64,000 bases of DNA from Icerya purchasi. Its lineage: Eukaryota > Arthropoda > Insecta > Hemiptera > Monophlebidae. Positions 48,501 to 52,670 of this stretch are shown piece by piece. Numbering within the stretch: position 1 is the stretch's first letter; the number at the start of each line of letters is the position of its first letter. A program made the position numbers and the translations under genes. The notes beneath the pieces are model-generated. The model was not told where the DNA came from. It saw only the letters and a program-made list of their open reading frames with translations, and ran no database searches. Location of the stretch: contig CM077116.1 in assembly GCA_039619475.1 (NCBI GenBank), positions 35,723,183 through 35,787,182 on the forward strand, written 5' to 3'.

Positions 48501-48596
48501 TCGAATAATTTTTGTCCAACGCCTCCTCCACCGCCACACCCGTTTATGATTAGCAAATATTGGAGACATCTGTATCAATTCAGTAACACCTATTGA
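9644..48596 (+). CDS. Orphan amine-like class A (rhodopsin-family) GPCR, seven exons
   Basis: Seven-transmembrane receptor that would signal from the plasma membrane through G proteins; ligand unknown. Joining exons at 9,644-9,871, 15,040-15,165, 27,929-28,051, 36,153-36,443, 45,010-45,123, 45,306-45,431 and 48,309-48,596 gives 431 residues; all junctions are GT-AG, phase 0. Landmarks: TM1 about 44-66; LACNDL with D88 in TM2; C115 at the top of TM3, probably disulphide-bonded to C196 in ECL2; DRY at 139-141; P216 and YCYG in TM5; TPW at 279-281 in TM6; NPLLY at 314-318 in TM7; then helix 8 and an 86-residue hydrophilic tail with a proline run. ICL3 is short. The TM4 tryptophan is missing. It resembles an insect orphan group near biogenic-amine receptors (WPYG..CQIQALLRG motif). 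Introns are filled with transposons. It faces SRPRA tail to tail. Confidence 0.92.
10005..10178 (-). repeat. tRNA-derived SINE copy with LINE-A-like 3' tail
   Basis: On the minus strand: a box A-like TGGCTTCGTGATGATTGG, a diverged box B-like GGTTTTCATAAT, a body containing CCTATCGCGG, and the end TTGGCTCGAGCCCAAAAAAG plus an A-rich tail. The 3' end matches LINE-A ends (TTGGCGAGCCCAATAAAAG). Same architecture as the copy at 28,605. Lies in GPCR intron 1. Confidence 0.55.
10190..10245 (-). repeat. Possible truncated LINE 3' end
   Basis: The reverse complement reads GGGACGGGCCAAGGCCTTG then TGGGACTCACAAATT and an A-rich stretch, like the last 50 bases of a retrotransposon 3' UTR with tail. No coding sequence; family unknown. 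Confidence 0.3.
10246..10880. other. GPCR intron 1 sequence, nothing recognised
   Basis: AT-rich with a purine-rich stretch near 10,430-10,500. No supported feature. Confidence 0.45.
10905..12050 (+). pseudogene. Jockey-like LINE, 5'-truncated, with target-site duplication
   Basis: Non-LTR RT starting within RT block 1 (FRTGHG, then [16 protein letters not shown]). Motif A reads [20 protein letters not shown], motif C reads [10 protein letters not shown], then [13 protein letters not shown], and the thumb [12 protein letters not shown]. Two frameshifts lie near 11,180 and 11,410. The last frame ends at 11,909, followed by a short 3' UTR and an A-rich tail to about 12,046. The flanks share AAACTAAAGACTGAA (about 10,892) and AAACTAAAGACAGAA (about 12,049), a 15-bp duplication with one mismatch. 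No RNase H, as expected for Jockey. Confidence 0.85.
12060..12560. other. GPCR intron 1 sequence, nothing recognised
   Basis: AT-rich; a T run near 12,427-12,449. No motif identified. Confidence 0.4.
12580..13030 (-). pseudogene. LINE RT C-terminal fragment (endonuclease-RT type)
   Basis: The minus-strand translation, with frameshifts, reads [17 protein letters not shown] then [20 protein letters not shown]. This matches the thumb and post-RT region of apurinic-endonuclease LINEs (consensus like MWCYRRMLRISWTDRRTN..FFGHIMRRTG..LEK.LLLG). No intact frame remains. Confidence 0.65.
13031..13650. other. GPCR intron 1 sequence, nothing recognised
   Basis: AT-rich spacer between two LINE fragments. 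No coding signal. Confidence 0.4.
13690..14795 (+). pseudogene. LINE RT fragments with structured 3' end
   Basis: Two coding scraps: [20 protein letters not shown] (about 13,709-13,768, like the LQ.DLDRL..WC..N.LPFN block after RT motif C) and [13 protein letters not shown] (about 14,074) followed by [20 protein letters not shown]. The 3' end near 14,727-14,770 has a GACATGTTT / AAACATGTC stem and finishes AATAAATAAATTATC. A 16-base C run at 14,012-14,027 interrupts the copy. Clade uncertain. Confidence 0.45.
14796..15030. other. GPCR intron 1, 3' portion
   Basis: AT-rich sequence leading to the exon 2 acceptor. No other feature seen. Confidence 0.4.
15040..15165 (+). CDS. GPCR exon 2 (ICL1, TM2, ECL1)
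   Basis: 42 codons, acceptor CAATTTAG at 15,032-15,039, donor GTAATA at 15,166. Reads [18 protein letters not shown] through [14 protein letters not shown] second AG at 15,063-15,064 would drop PRYLLTSL and break the phase with exon 1, so the upstream acceptor was chosen. Confidence 0.93.
15265..15625 (+). pseudogene. LINE-A 3' fragment
   Basis: Reads [19 protein letters not shown] then CDFNRVFF, matching the LINE-A cysteine-histidine C-terminus ([18 protein letters not shown] elsewhere in the window). It continues, frameshifted, as [19 protein letters not shown], with a decayed terminal block GGGTGGTGATTTTTTGTCGA and an A run near 15,615. Inserted about 100 bp after the exon 2 donor. Confidence 0.55.
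15890..16055 (+). repeat. tRNA-like SINE fragment
   Basis: A box A-like TAGCGTGATAGACTAG, then about 45 bases later a box B-like GGTTCGAAACT. A non-tRNA body follows. It differs from the SINEs at 28,605 and 32,911. A functional tRNA is unlikely because no acceptor stem pairs. Confidence 0.45.
16056..17002. other. GPCR intron 2 sequence, nothing recognised
   Basis: AT-rich; ends in a good polypyrimidine tract for the orphan exon at 17,003. Confidence 0.4.
17003..17152 (+). CDS. Unassigned internal exon, 50 codons
   Basis: An open stretch bounded by a strong acceptor (CTTTTTCCTTCAACAG) and a consensus donor (GTAAGT). It is 150 bases, phase 0 at both ends, and reads [20 protein letters not shown], then [20 protein letters not shown], then [10 protein letters not shown]. 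Codon use and splice sites look like a host gene, not a transposon. It lies in GPCR intron 2, but insertion between CQIQ and ALLRG would disrupt TM3, so it is unlikely to belong to the receptor. I do not recognise the protein. It could be one exon of a nested gene or a captured exon. Confidence 0.5.
17153..17512. other. No gene recognised
   Basis: AT-rich intronic sequence. Confidence 0.4.
17513..18472 (-). pseudogene. I-like LINE fragment lacking RNase H
   Basis: A long open frame (18,433-17,813) begins in the RT thumb: [20 protein letters not shown], then [18 protein letters not shown]. It runs on through ELPPWHT. The downstream frame holds the terminal knuckle [20 protein letters not shown] (C-x2-C-x7-H-x4-C). 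Related LINEs have an RNase H domain between these two parts; here HIKKGDLL follows almost directly, implying an in-frame internal deletion or a lineage without RNase H. The 3' end, rich in TATTTAAAA, is near 17,513. Confidence 0.75.
18473..19185. other. GPCR intron 2 sequence, nothing recognised
   Basis: T-rich strand with a T run at 18,594-18,605. Frames here show no motif. Confidence 0.4.
19190..19900. repeat. Diverged direct duplication, period about 390 bp
   Basis: GCAGTCAAAATATGTGT occurs at about 19,201 and 19,580. ACCATTTTCTTATGTTT follows at about 19,258 and 19,651. Later blocks (TTTTTCACTAATTT; a GTAATC or TTAATC-GCAAT segment; a T run) keep the same order. The second copy ends in a T run of about 30 near 19,870-19,900. 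Origin unknown; coding potential nil. Confidence 0.6.
19901..20590. other. No gene recognised
   Basis: AT-rich sequence before the Polinton polymerase remnant. It might contain the end of that element, but I found no terminal repeat. Confidence 0.35.
20600..25165 (+). pseudogene. Polinton/Maverick protein-primed family-B DNA polymerase, decayed and interrupted
   Basis: Fragments in order of a Polinton PolB: N-terminal region (20,613-21,199: [20 protein letters not shown] then [12 protein letters not shown]); after the mariner, [20 protein letters not shown]; Exo I FVIYVDFE; a zinc module with CHICDRLL and [20 protein letters not shown]; Exo [14 protein letters not shown]; Exo [23 protein letters not shown]; Pol [19 protein letters not shown]; Pol [13 protein letters not shown]; Pol [13 protein letters not shown]. 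Aspartates normally present in Pol A and Pol C appear as Asn. Many stops and frameshifts. Protein-primed PolB replicates these large self-synthesising elements; no integrase, ATPase, protease or capsid gene is visible nearby. Confidence 0.9.
21200..22131 (-). mobile_element. mariner element, internally deleted, 932 bp, inside PolB
   Basis: Flanked by TA (21,198-21,199; 22,132-22,133). The TIRs start TGAGGTTTG / TGAGGTGTG, share TATTAAATAA, and similarity extends well over 100 bp inwards (GTGTCTACYAACACAGTTCC). The minus strand has a transposase N-terminus from ATG 21,938 ([28 protein letters not shown]) and then jumps to the catalytic end [31 protein letters not shown] (second and third Asp of D,D34D). 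The first catalytic Asp region is deleted. The insertion interrupts the polymerase reading at FKYSML. Confidence 0.88.
25330..26330 (-). pseudogene. Mutator-like transposase-domain protein remnant
   Basis: Minus-strand pieces: [20 protein letters not shown] then DVQKR (about 26,280-26,200), [19 protein letters not shown] (26,135-25,938), and [20 protein letters not shown] with FNEGLSGL (25,895-25,347). The order and the YYGLAIRR and TQN.NESFN.VVW blocks are as in the arthropod Mutator-like transposase-domain proteins. Frameshifts separate the pieces. It lies 165 bp beyond the end of the Polinton polymerase, convergent with it. Whether it belonged to the same element is unknown. Confidence 0.65.
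26340..27925. other. GPCR intron 2, 3' portion; nothing recognised
   Basis: AT-rich. A 12-base G run at about 27,265-27,277 and an A run at 27,660-27,671. No motif-bearing frame. Confidence 0.4.
27929..28051 (+). CDS. GPCR exon 3 (TM3 and DRY motif)
   Basis: 41 codons, acceptor TTGAACAG, donor GTAATA at 28,052. Reads [20 protein letters not shown] then DRYFC and ICL2. Continues exactly from CQIQ at the end of exon 2. Confidence 0.95.
28052..28600. other. GPCR intron 3, nothing recognised
   Basis: AT-rich with ATT trinucleotide repeats near 28,428-28,450. Confidence 0.4.
28605..28762 (+). repeat. tRNA-derived SINE with LINE-A-like 3' tail
   Basis: Head: box A-like TGGCGTAATTAGTTAGACAG and box B-like GGTTCAATTTT, about 45 bases apart. 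Body: CACTATCGCACATTGACACT. Tail: GGGTTAGACGCGCCCAAAAA then A-rich. The last 20 bases resemble LINE-A ends (GCTGGCGCGCCCACAAAAAG). Same architecture as the minus-strand copy at 10,005-10,178. Confidence 0.62.
28763..29570. other. GPCR intron 3, nothing recognised
   Basis: AT-rich. The last 70 bases join the truncated end of the Helitron-type fragment. Confidence 0.4.
29575..30174 (-). pseudogene. Helitron-type ORF N-terminal fragment (copy 1)
   Basis: The same protein as copy 2 at 39,304-40,502, cut short. An in-frame TAG separates a short leader (ATG 30,174; [20 protein letters not shown]) from the main frame (MNETPFGSK onwards, 30,096). Contains [18 protein letters not shown] then LMCEKY, a zinc-binding arrangement (C-x2-C..C-x2-type) seen in the DUF6570 region of Helitron-type proteins. 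Ends at LPFM, after which the sequence is unrelated. No Rep HUH or helicase motifs here. Confidence 0.68.
30455..30905 (+). pseudogene. Endonuclease (EEP-type) fragment, divergent from Helitron-type copy 1
   Basis: Plus-strand reading [20 protein letters not shown] then [26 protein letters not shown] (degraded GDFN block) and [20 protein letters not shown]. Typical of the endonuclease/exonuclease/phosphatase domain found in Helitron-type and non-LTR proteins. Decayed by stops. Confidence 0.55.
30906..31300. other. No gene recognised
   Basis: AT-rich flank of the hAT composite. It ends with the 8-bp target duplication at 31,301-31,308. Confidence 0.45.
31500..33365 (-). pseudogene. LINE RT fragment enclosed by hAT ends
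   Basis: Minus-strand order: [17 protein letters not shown] (split by the SINE), [20 protein letters not shown] (RT motif A), [16 protein letters not shown] (block 4), [12 protein letters not shown] (motif C with VD in place of DD), [32 protein letters not shown], the thumb, then [13 protein letters not shown] near 31,720-31,600. Resembles the R1/LOA group. Frameshifts and the altered catalytic site make it dead. Confidence 0.78.
32911..33272 (+). repeat. tRNA-derived SINE, 362 bp, with target duplication, inside the LINE
   Basis: Head GTTGCTAGAGCGCTTGACTT with perfect box B GGTTCGATCCC (about 32,947). A GC-richer body follows, and the 3' end is an A-rich AAAGAAGAT repeat. Direct repeats ATCCAAATTAG (32,900-32,910) and ATCCAAATTGG (33,273-33,283) flank it. 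Removing it rejoins the LINE reading QFG..YIWKKS. Unlike the LINE-A-tailed SINEs. Confidence 0.85.
33472..34805. other. GPCR intron 3, nothing recognised
   Basis: AT-rich. A hAT-like end motif (CAGAGGCGCGACTTAGGGGG, about 33,902) has no visible partner. Confidence 0.4.
34810..35270 (+). pseudogene. Possible LINE linker fragment
   Basis: Frame 34,814-35,041 contains [20 protein letters not shown] then [16 protein letters not shown]. This resembles the basic helical region between endonuclease and RT in endonuclease-RT LINEs (PRWK.RIE.KI..LRR). Weak, short and followed by stops. Confidence 0.35.
35482..35859. mobile_element. hAT-type MITE, 378 bp
   Basis: Ends CAAGGACGTGCCCACAAT and (reverse complement) CAGGCCCGTGCCCAGAAT, flanked by perfect 8-bp repeats ATTAAAAA (35,474-35,481; 35,860-35,867). 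C-rich run just inside the right end. Non-coding. Located about 290 bp upstream of GPCR exon 4. Confidence 0.9.
35868..36152. other. End of GPCR intron 3
   Basis: Leads to the exon 4 acceptor. Nothing else seen. Confidence 0.4.
36153..36443 (+). CDS. GPCR exon 4 (TM4, ECL2, TM5)
   Basis: 97 codons, acceptor GTGTTTCAG, donor GTACGT at 36,444. TM4 reads [17 protein letters not shown] with leucine where the family tryptophan normally sits. ECL2 contains [10 protein letters not shown] with the disulphide cysteine. TM5 reads [18 protein letters not shown]. The end is a basic ICL3 start. Confidence 0.95.
36598..39230 (-). pseudogene. LINE-A, longest copy in the window (endonuclease to 3' end)
   Basis: Minus-strand decayed copy, about 2.6 kb. 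Endonuclease end near 39,230-38,700 ([20 protein letters not shown], degraded GDFNAH region; then [14 protein letters not shown] with the SDH catalytic block). RT/linker scraps 38,600-37,500 (KRPVWWPES). RNase H near 37,450-37,150 ([19 protein letters not shown], then [10 protein letters not shown]). C-terminal region 37,083-36,676. The 3' end GTTGGTAAGTC plus an A tail (T run 36,598-36,616). It is inserted in GPCR intron 4, antisense to the gene. Confidence 0.7.
39304..40502 (-). pseudogene. Helitron-type ORF N-terminal fragment (copy 2, longer)
   Basis: Leader from ATG 40,502 ([20 protein letters not shown]), an in-frame TAG, then MNETPFGSK at 40,424. Zinc region [35 protein letters not shown]. 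Then [20 protein letters not shown] and PRFSFM, where helicase-type Helitron proteins continue into the region before Rep. It runs on past a stop as the related frame 39,693-39,304 ([30 protein letters not shown]). This is the N-terminal, DUF6570-like part of Helitron polyproteins. Rep (HUH) and helicase modules are absent. Confidence 0.72.
40555..40588 (+). repeat. Short match to the endonuclease start of Helitron-type copy 1
   Basis: AATTTACACGCAATTACGTG continues to TACATCGAA and matches 30,473-30,505 at nearly every base. So both Helitron-type copies carry the same sequence upstream of the zinc-domain ORF, at 53 bp here and about 300 bp in copy 1. Confidence 0.65.
40905..41545 (-). pseudogene. 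Endonuclease (EEP-type) fragment
   Basis: Minus strand: [32 protein letters not shown], then [20 protein letters not shown] and the frame 41,202-40,912 with [18 protein letters not shown] (GDxN block) and [17 protein letters not shown]. Follows the order of the endonuclease domain in insect Helitron-type proteins (ETWL.. VYISP.. SGDFN.. T.IDAVF). The same strand as the adjacent zinc-domain fragment, unlike copy 1. Frameshifted. Confidence 0.65.
41570..42233. other. GPCR intron 4, with a small GCGTTACGTT-type tandem repeat
   Basis: Near 41,773-41,808 the decamer GCGTTACGTT or variants recur three to four times. Otherwise AT-rich and unrecognised. Confidence 0.5.
42234..43562 (-). pseudogene. 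LINE-A fragment, RT C-terminus to 3' end
   Basis: Minus strand: [17 protein letters not shown] (after RT), [20 protein letters not shown] then [18 protein letters not shown] (RNase H first half with intact Asp-Gly-Ser), [20 protein letters not shown] (RNase H end), and C-terminal [18 protein letters not shown]. The 3' UTR ends GTTGCTGGCATGCCCC followed by an A-rich tail. Frameshifts separate the parts. One of the better RNase H regions in the window. Confidence 0.75.
43690..43860 (+). repeat. Possible retroelement 3' end with hairpin and A tail
   Basis: A stem (CCCCACCAG, loop, CTGGAATGGGG) around 43,801-43,825 is preceded by AATAAA and followed by A9CA7. This looks like the structured 3' end of a LINE or SINE, but no coding part is attached. 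Confidence 0.4.
44042..44195. repeat. Tandem repeat, about 55-58 bp unit, 2.6 copies
   Basis: The block TTTTAAACAAAATATGTAAA, CAATAAAAAATTTT, GAACCAAAATAAAAG recurs at about 44,075, 44,130 and partly 44,180. Confidence 0.8.
44196..45009. other. GPCR intron 4, nothing recognised
   Basis: Contains an AAT microsatellite at about 44,525-44,552. No coding signal. Confidence 0.45.
45010..45123 (+). CDS. GPCR exon 5 (TM6)
   Basis: 38 codons between acceptor TTAATATAG and donor GTATGT at 45,124. Reads [20 protein letters not shown] then [16 protein letters not shown]6 with the kink proline followed by Trp. The usual CWxP order is replaced by TPW. Confidence 0.94.
45306..45431 (+). CDS. GPCR exon 6 (TM7 and helix 8)
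   Basis: 42 codons between acceptor TTATTGCAG and donor GTAATT at 45,432. Reads [15 protein letters not shown] then [16 protein letters not shown], matching TM7 NPxxY and the amphipathic helix 8. Intron 5 upstream is only 182 bp. A long AC microsatellite begins about 55 bp after the donor. Confidence 0.95.
45488..45570. repeat. (AC)n microsatellite grading into (AT)n
   Basis: About 23 AC units at 45,488-45,534 followed by AT-rich alternation. Intronic, just downstream of the exon 6 donor. Confidence 0.95.
45880..46350 (-). pseudogene. LINE RT fragment (LINE-A-like)
   Basis: Minus strand: [15 protein letters not shown] (RT motif C with PDN for ADD), then [16 protein letters not shown] and [13 protein letters not shown], and after a frameshift [15 protein letters not shown] with DPMILFML and [13 protein letters not shown]. 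This is the RT palm and thumb start of an RNase H-bearing LINE. No 3' end is attached. Located in GPCR intron 6. Confidence 0.6.
46351..48300. other. GPCR intron 6, nothing recognised
   Basis: AT-rich; no motif-bearing frame or paired repeat seen. Confidence 0.4.
48309..48596 (+). CDS. GPCR exon 7 (cytoplasmic tail)
   Basis: 95 codons plus TGA; acceptor CTTTTTCAG at 48,300-48,308. Hydrophilic, Asn- and Lys-rich tail with a PTPPPPPHP stretch, ending in QFSNTY. Supported by the acceptor, phase 0 and an open frame of biased composition. Confidence 0.82.
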   Translation, partial: VLRRKTMLTGKKTMNNEGDASNKDPTDLSKTNGDTLQYSKAVNGGAYFIKSENNDRPLYNNHCSSNNFCPTPPPPPHPFMISKYWRHLYQFSNTY

Positions 48597-48893
48597 TCAA
48601 CCGTGCTAAACAGTGTCGAAGTACTGTTGCCGTTCCGTTTCGCGCTAACGGCTGCAATTCCGATTACGAGGTTAAGCTCGCAGATTTTTACTACTCATTC
48701 ATATCTTCTACTTGTATATTACTGATATCGATAAGCGAATAATTTTTTATACTACGCCGCGTGCAATGTGTACATATGTCTGATAGCGTGTAAGATTTGT
48801 TTAATTGTCCTGTAAAAAAGTGTTTCATCTCCAAGTACCGAAGTAACACTTCTTCGCCAACAAAACTTATAAATTTTGTACTTCAAATATTAC

Positions 48894-48899
48894 AATAAA
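48894..48899 (+). terminator. Candidate polyadenylation signal of the GPCR gene
   Basis: AATAAA about 300 bp after the stop codon, the first canonical hexamer I noticed there. Position only; no transcript evidence. Confidence 0.45.
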
Positions 48900-49850
48900 C
48901 GCGAATAATTTCCTCCTCGGTTATTTATTAACGTTATAACTGAGACTCCTTCAAGTATGTTCACAGTCACTAACCTATAATACACTCGCGCTGTATCAGC
49001 GAATAACTTTCCGAACTGACCAAACTCCAGAACACGTGATATCGTTGCTGCGAACACAAAAATGGTATAATTTTGCATACCGCGCGGTGTATAGGAAGAA
49101 TAGGTGCCCGATGCGGGCAGTGAAATTTTGGGAACACAATCGTCAGAAAAAGTGACGAACTTTACACGAGACTAAAATATCTTGTAGCGTTAAAGAATCC
49201 CGAAATAAAATATTTCATTGATGGTGACTTTACGCATCGTGATTAACAGAGTAACATCAAACGCAACTGGTAAACTTACAGTTCATTTACACTAAAAATA
49301 AAATCGGAAAATATAATATGTAGTAATCTACGTCTGAAATAAGAATTCTTTTTTCATTCCAGTATATTACCCGAAACTAGCAACGCGTAGTCGTTGATTT
49401 CTGCCACTATAACCTCGTTTAAAAACAGCGGTAATATCTGAAGCCGATCGACAGCAGGCCAAGTTTCTGATTTTACACCGCTTCATCAAAGTTATCTGAT
49501 ATCACGACATGATAGTTCTTCCAGTAGCACCGACGATCCTCAAGTGTAAATACAATATCAAAATGCGACCTACACTCCATAATAATTTAGGCAGTTTATG
49601 ACGATATAATTATACAGTGTACCCGCAGGAGGTAGCACGTCTATTTAAATTAAAACAACGCATAATAAACTTCTCTCCAGCATCATCACCTGAAACGCAT
49701 CTAGCACGATCAAACGTTCGAGATTACGAGATATTTCCCGATGCGGTAAAATAAAAACTATTCGAGTTAGTAGCGATGGAACTGCAACGTCAATCCATTC
49801 TTCAGCCCTATCTAATGTATAATCCTAATAAACTTACCCTCCAAATTGAG
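48900..49850. other. Intergenic, nothing recognised
   Basis: Sequence after the GPCR poly(A) candidate. No frame with recognisable motif. Confidence 0.4.
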
Positions 49851-49989
49851 GTTATTTTAGTTGATCAGTCTCGCCAATCTCGCGTATCTCTTACACAAAA
49901 TCAGCGGTCGCTATTGTAATCTTCTAATGATTCGGCGCAACATTAATTCAACATGCGTCTCAGATACAGCCGTAATCTTTCAAGATGAC

Positions 49990-50330
49990 TGTTAACTCCC
50001 TGAGACACGATGAAAGACTTACTACTACCGTTATTAACTTCAATTTAAGGGCACAATTCGATTTTATCACTATTCCCAATTGTAATTTTTTTTCTAAATC
50101 TAATTCTTATCCCTTCATTATTTTCACATTTAAGTAGCTCTGTCTTAATTAATGTTTTCTTCAGACCACCATTCTCGCATATTCTTAAAATTTTACAAAT
50201 TTCTATCAACTGAGTCGATATCACACAACCCTCAATACTTTATTGCACAATTCGGACTGAGAATCTCGCACAGTCAGAGCAAATCACCAATCGAAATACA
50301 TTCATAATACCGTCGATATTAAGTCAGTCA
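49990..50330 (-). pseudogene. Decayed LINE RT scrap
   Basis: The minus-strand translation reads LIEICKILRICENGGLKKTL, then IKTELLKCENNEGIRIRF. This resembles the RT stretch after motif C (GLK.N..KTE..K......IRI). Isolated and broken. Confidence 0.35.
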
Positions 50331-50832
50331 GTCTCTTACAACAGCAGGTTTTTGTCGGCCCAACACAATGAAAACGTGCGTTCGGAAAATTTCCGATTTT
50401 ATTAATTTAAAAAAATTACGCTATTCTCTACACAAATCTAGAATTAGGAGAGATGGATTTCGTTGCCTCTTCGCCATCTCATATTGCACACACGCAGCAA
50501 CGGGTTGTGCCCCGTTTTATCTCAAATAAAACCTCTGAACGGATTTTTTTGTCAGGAATCATTTTGCTGCAACATTTAAAACCGTGCACAACCTATTTCC
50601 AATAATCGATTTACCATTGCTAATAATTTTTCCGTCTGCCTTTATGCTAACCGGCCATCCCCAAACCTCATTACTCTTCTATTTTTATCATTAAAATAAG
50701 CTTGCTAAAATAGCAATTAATTCCTTTTCCTAACTCTTGTTATAGGCCTCAAATTTCGCACCCTCCAAACCTGACTCGGATTTTATTCGACACTTCTCTC
50801 CTCATCAATGGAATTACACTTTTCGTAACATA

Positions 50833-51240
50833 CGAGGTCTGTCGAATAAGTTTCGGTATTGCATCGATAGATTCCCGCCGAATTAGCGCAAGAGGAGTCA
50901 TTTTTGTAATAGTAACCGAGATTTCAAGCCAAAAGATTCGTTGGTTCTTGTTTTACAATAGTTGAAACGGAAGTGTTTCGTTCGACGCGTCGCGAAAATA
51001 TGTGATGAAAAATCCGAACAACGTGCGTGATCAAATTTCTCGTGAAATTAGGCGATAATGCGACGGAAATTCATCGAAAACTCGTACAAGTGTACGGAGA
51101 TGATGATTTATCAAGAACATGTACATTTGAGCACAGTAAGCGATTTAGAATCGCTGGAAGACAATCTGCGCCAGGGCACTCTCTCTAGCGCGCACGCCGC
51201 TGAAAACCGTAAACGTGTAATGCATCCTTTCTATAAAAAA
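50833..51240 (+). pseudogene. mariner-type transposon, 5' end and HTH fragment
   Basis: Starts after TA with CGAGGTCTGTCGAATAAGTT, like a mariner TIR. Coding, broken by frameshifts, reads IKFLVKLGDNATEIHRKLVQ then VYGDDDLSRTCTFEHSKRF, the N-terminal helix-turn-helix region of mariner transposases. The catalytic domain and right TIR are absent. A different subfamily from those at 21,200 and 57,922. Confidence 0.65.
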
Positions 51241-51273
51241 GATAAACAATCTAAAGAGCTATGTAGTCCTTAA

Positions 51274-52544
51274 AGTAACTTGTCCATTAAATTCACCTTA
51301 CTACAAATACATGTGTATGCACAAATTCTGCCGGTGGCTTTGCTCATACATAACTACAGTTTTGTCCTCTCCCCCATCCTACCCCCATCGTTATACTAAA
51401 TAATTAGAAAAATCAATAGTCGAATACATTGAGTGAATTACTATTTTATTCTTTAAACGTTTCTAACTTATTTACAATGGATGCATATAAGCAAACAAGA
51501 GAAATTCATATACGGCGCTAAACTAGAAATGTTTCAGAAGTGCGTGTCGTAAGTTATCTTTTTAAATAAAACATCTACCAAGATACACAGTTGATTTCTT
51601 CTTCAAATATAAGGACTGTTCATACATTAATTTCCATTAAATGGTAGAAGGAATATCCTCATTTAAGTATAGTTAGCACGATGTTTACGATTGTATAGGA
51701 AATTCTCAAGGTATCTACAATTAGATATTTTTAACACGGGTCGTTAACGAATTGTGCACAAAATTAAACTTTTCATTAACAGGGGAAGAGAAATTTTGCC
51801 CAATATTAATATTAAATATTATTAATTTTCAGTTGTACCGCAAAGAAAATAGTATAATTTAAAAAATAAGTATTTTAAACTAGTGTAAACTAAAGATATT
51901 TCTTTCAGAAGTTAGTGATACACCTTAAGTCGCAAAATAACTCAGATCCACGACTAAAACGTTAACAGCACCGGTTTAATATTCAATCATATGATTATAA
52001 ATCATGATTTTCCCTCCTTTTTTTTTTATTAGTAGGTATTAAAAAACTTAAATCGATCTATTTCGTACGATTAGTTTAACTAACTACGAATAAAATATTT
52101 TACCATAAATTAGCCAGTAAAAAATATATTGTCTTAAACACCGTTCCATTTCCCAAAGACAGTAACTCGATATACTATAATTGATTAAATGATAACTAAA
52201 CGAAATCTATCCGAATTAAAACGACATATATGTATACATAAATCATTCAATTTTCCAAAAACAATAACACAATATTCAGTAATTTATTAAAAAACTGATT
52301 AACCAAAAATCTATTCAGCCACATGTAAGCGCATTGACTCAACAATTGCAATTAGGTTTCCCAATTACAAAAAATAGACTAGCAAATTTAACGGAAGCAA
52401 TTATATTTGTAATAATAAGACAAATAAAAATAGTAAAATGTTCACAAAATTATTGGTACTGAAAGAAACTAAATATGCAAGTATCACCACTGAATCCTTA
52501 TTCCCATTTTTCAATGTTAAACAACTTGAGTACAACTTATTTAT
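51274..52544. other. Intergenic / SRPRA 3' flank
   Basis: AT-rich, likely includes the SRPRA 3' UTR. I could not choose among several A/T-rich polyadenylation candidates. Confidence 0.4.
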
Positions 52545-52670
52545 CTATTTCATTAAAGCCGATACTATGGCATTCGCGTTTAACGATTTTAAATCAGTAT
52601 ATGTTTGACCAGTACCAACAAACAAAATTGGCTGACCAGTTATGTACGTCATTGATATTGCAGCACCAAC
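52545..52670 (-). CDS. SRPRA: SRPRA terminal exon (G5 and C-terminus)
   Basis: 41 codons plus [23 protein letters not shown].. to SALMK. Acceptor GTTATTTTCAG. Confidence 0.97.
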   Translation of the reverse strand, partial: VGAAISMTYITGQPILFVGTGQTYTDLKSLNANAIVSALMK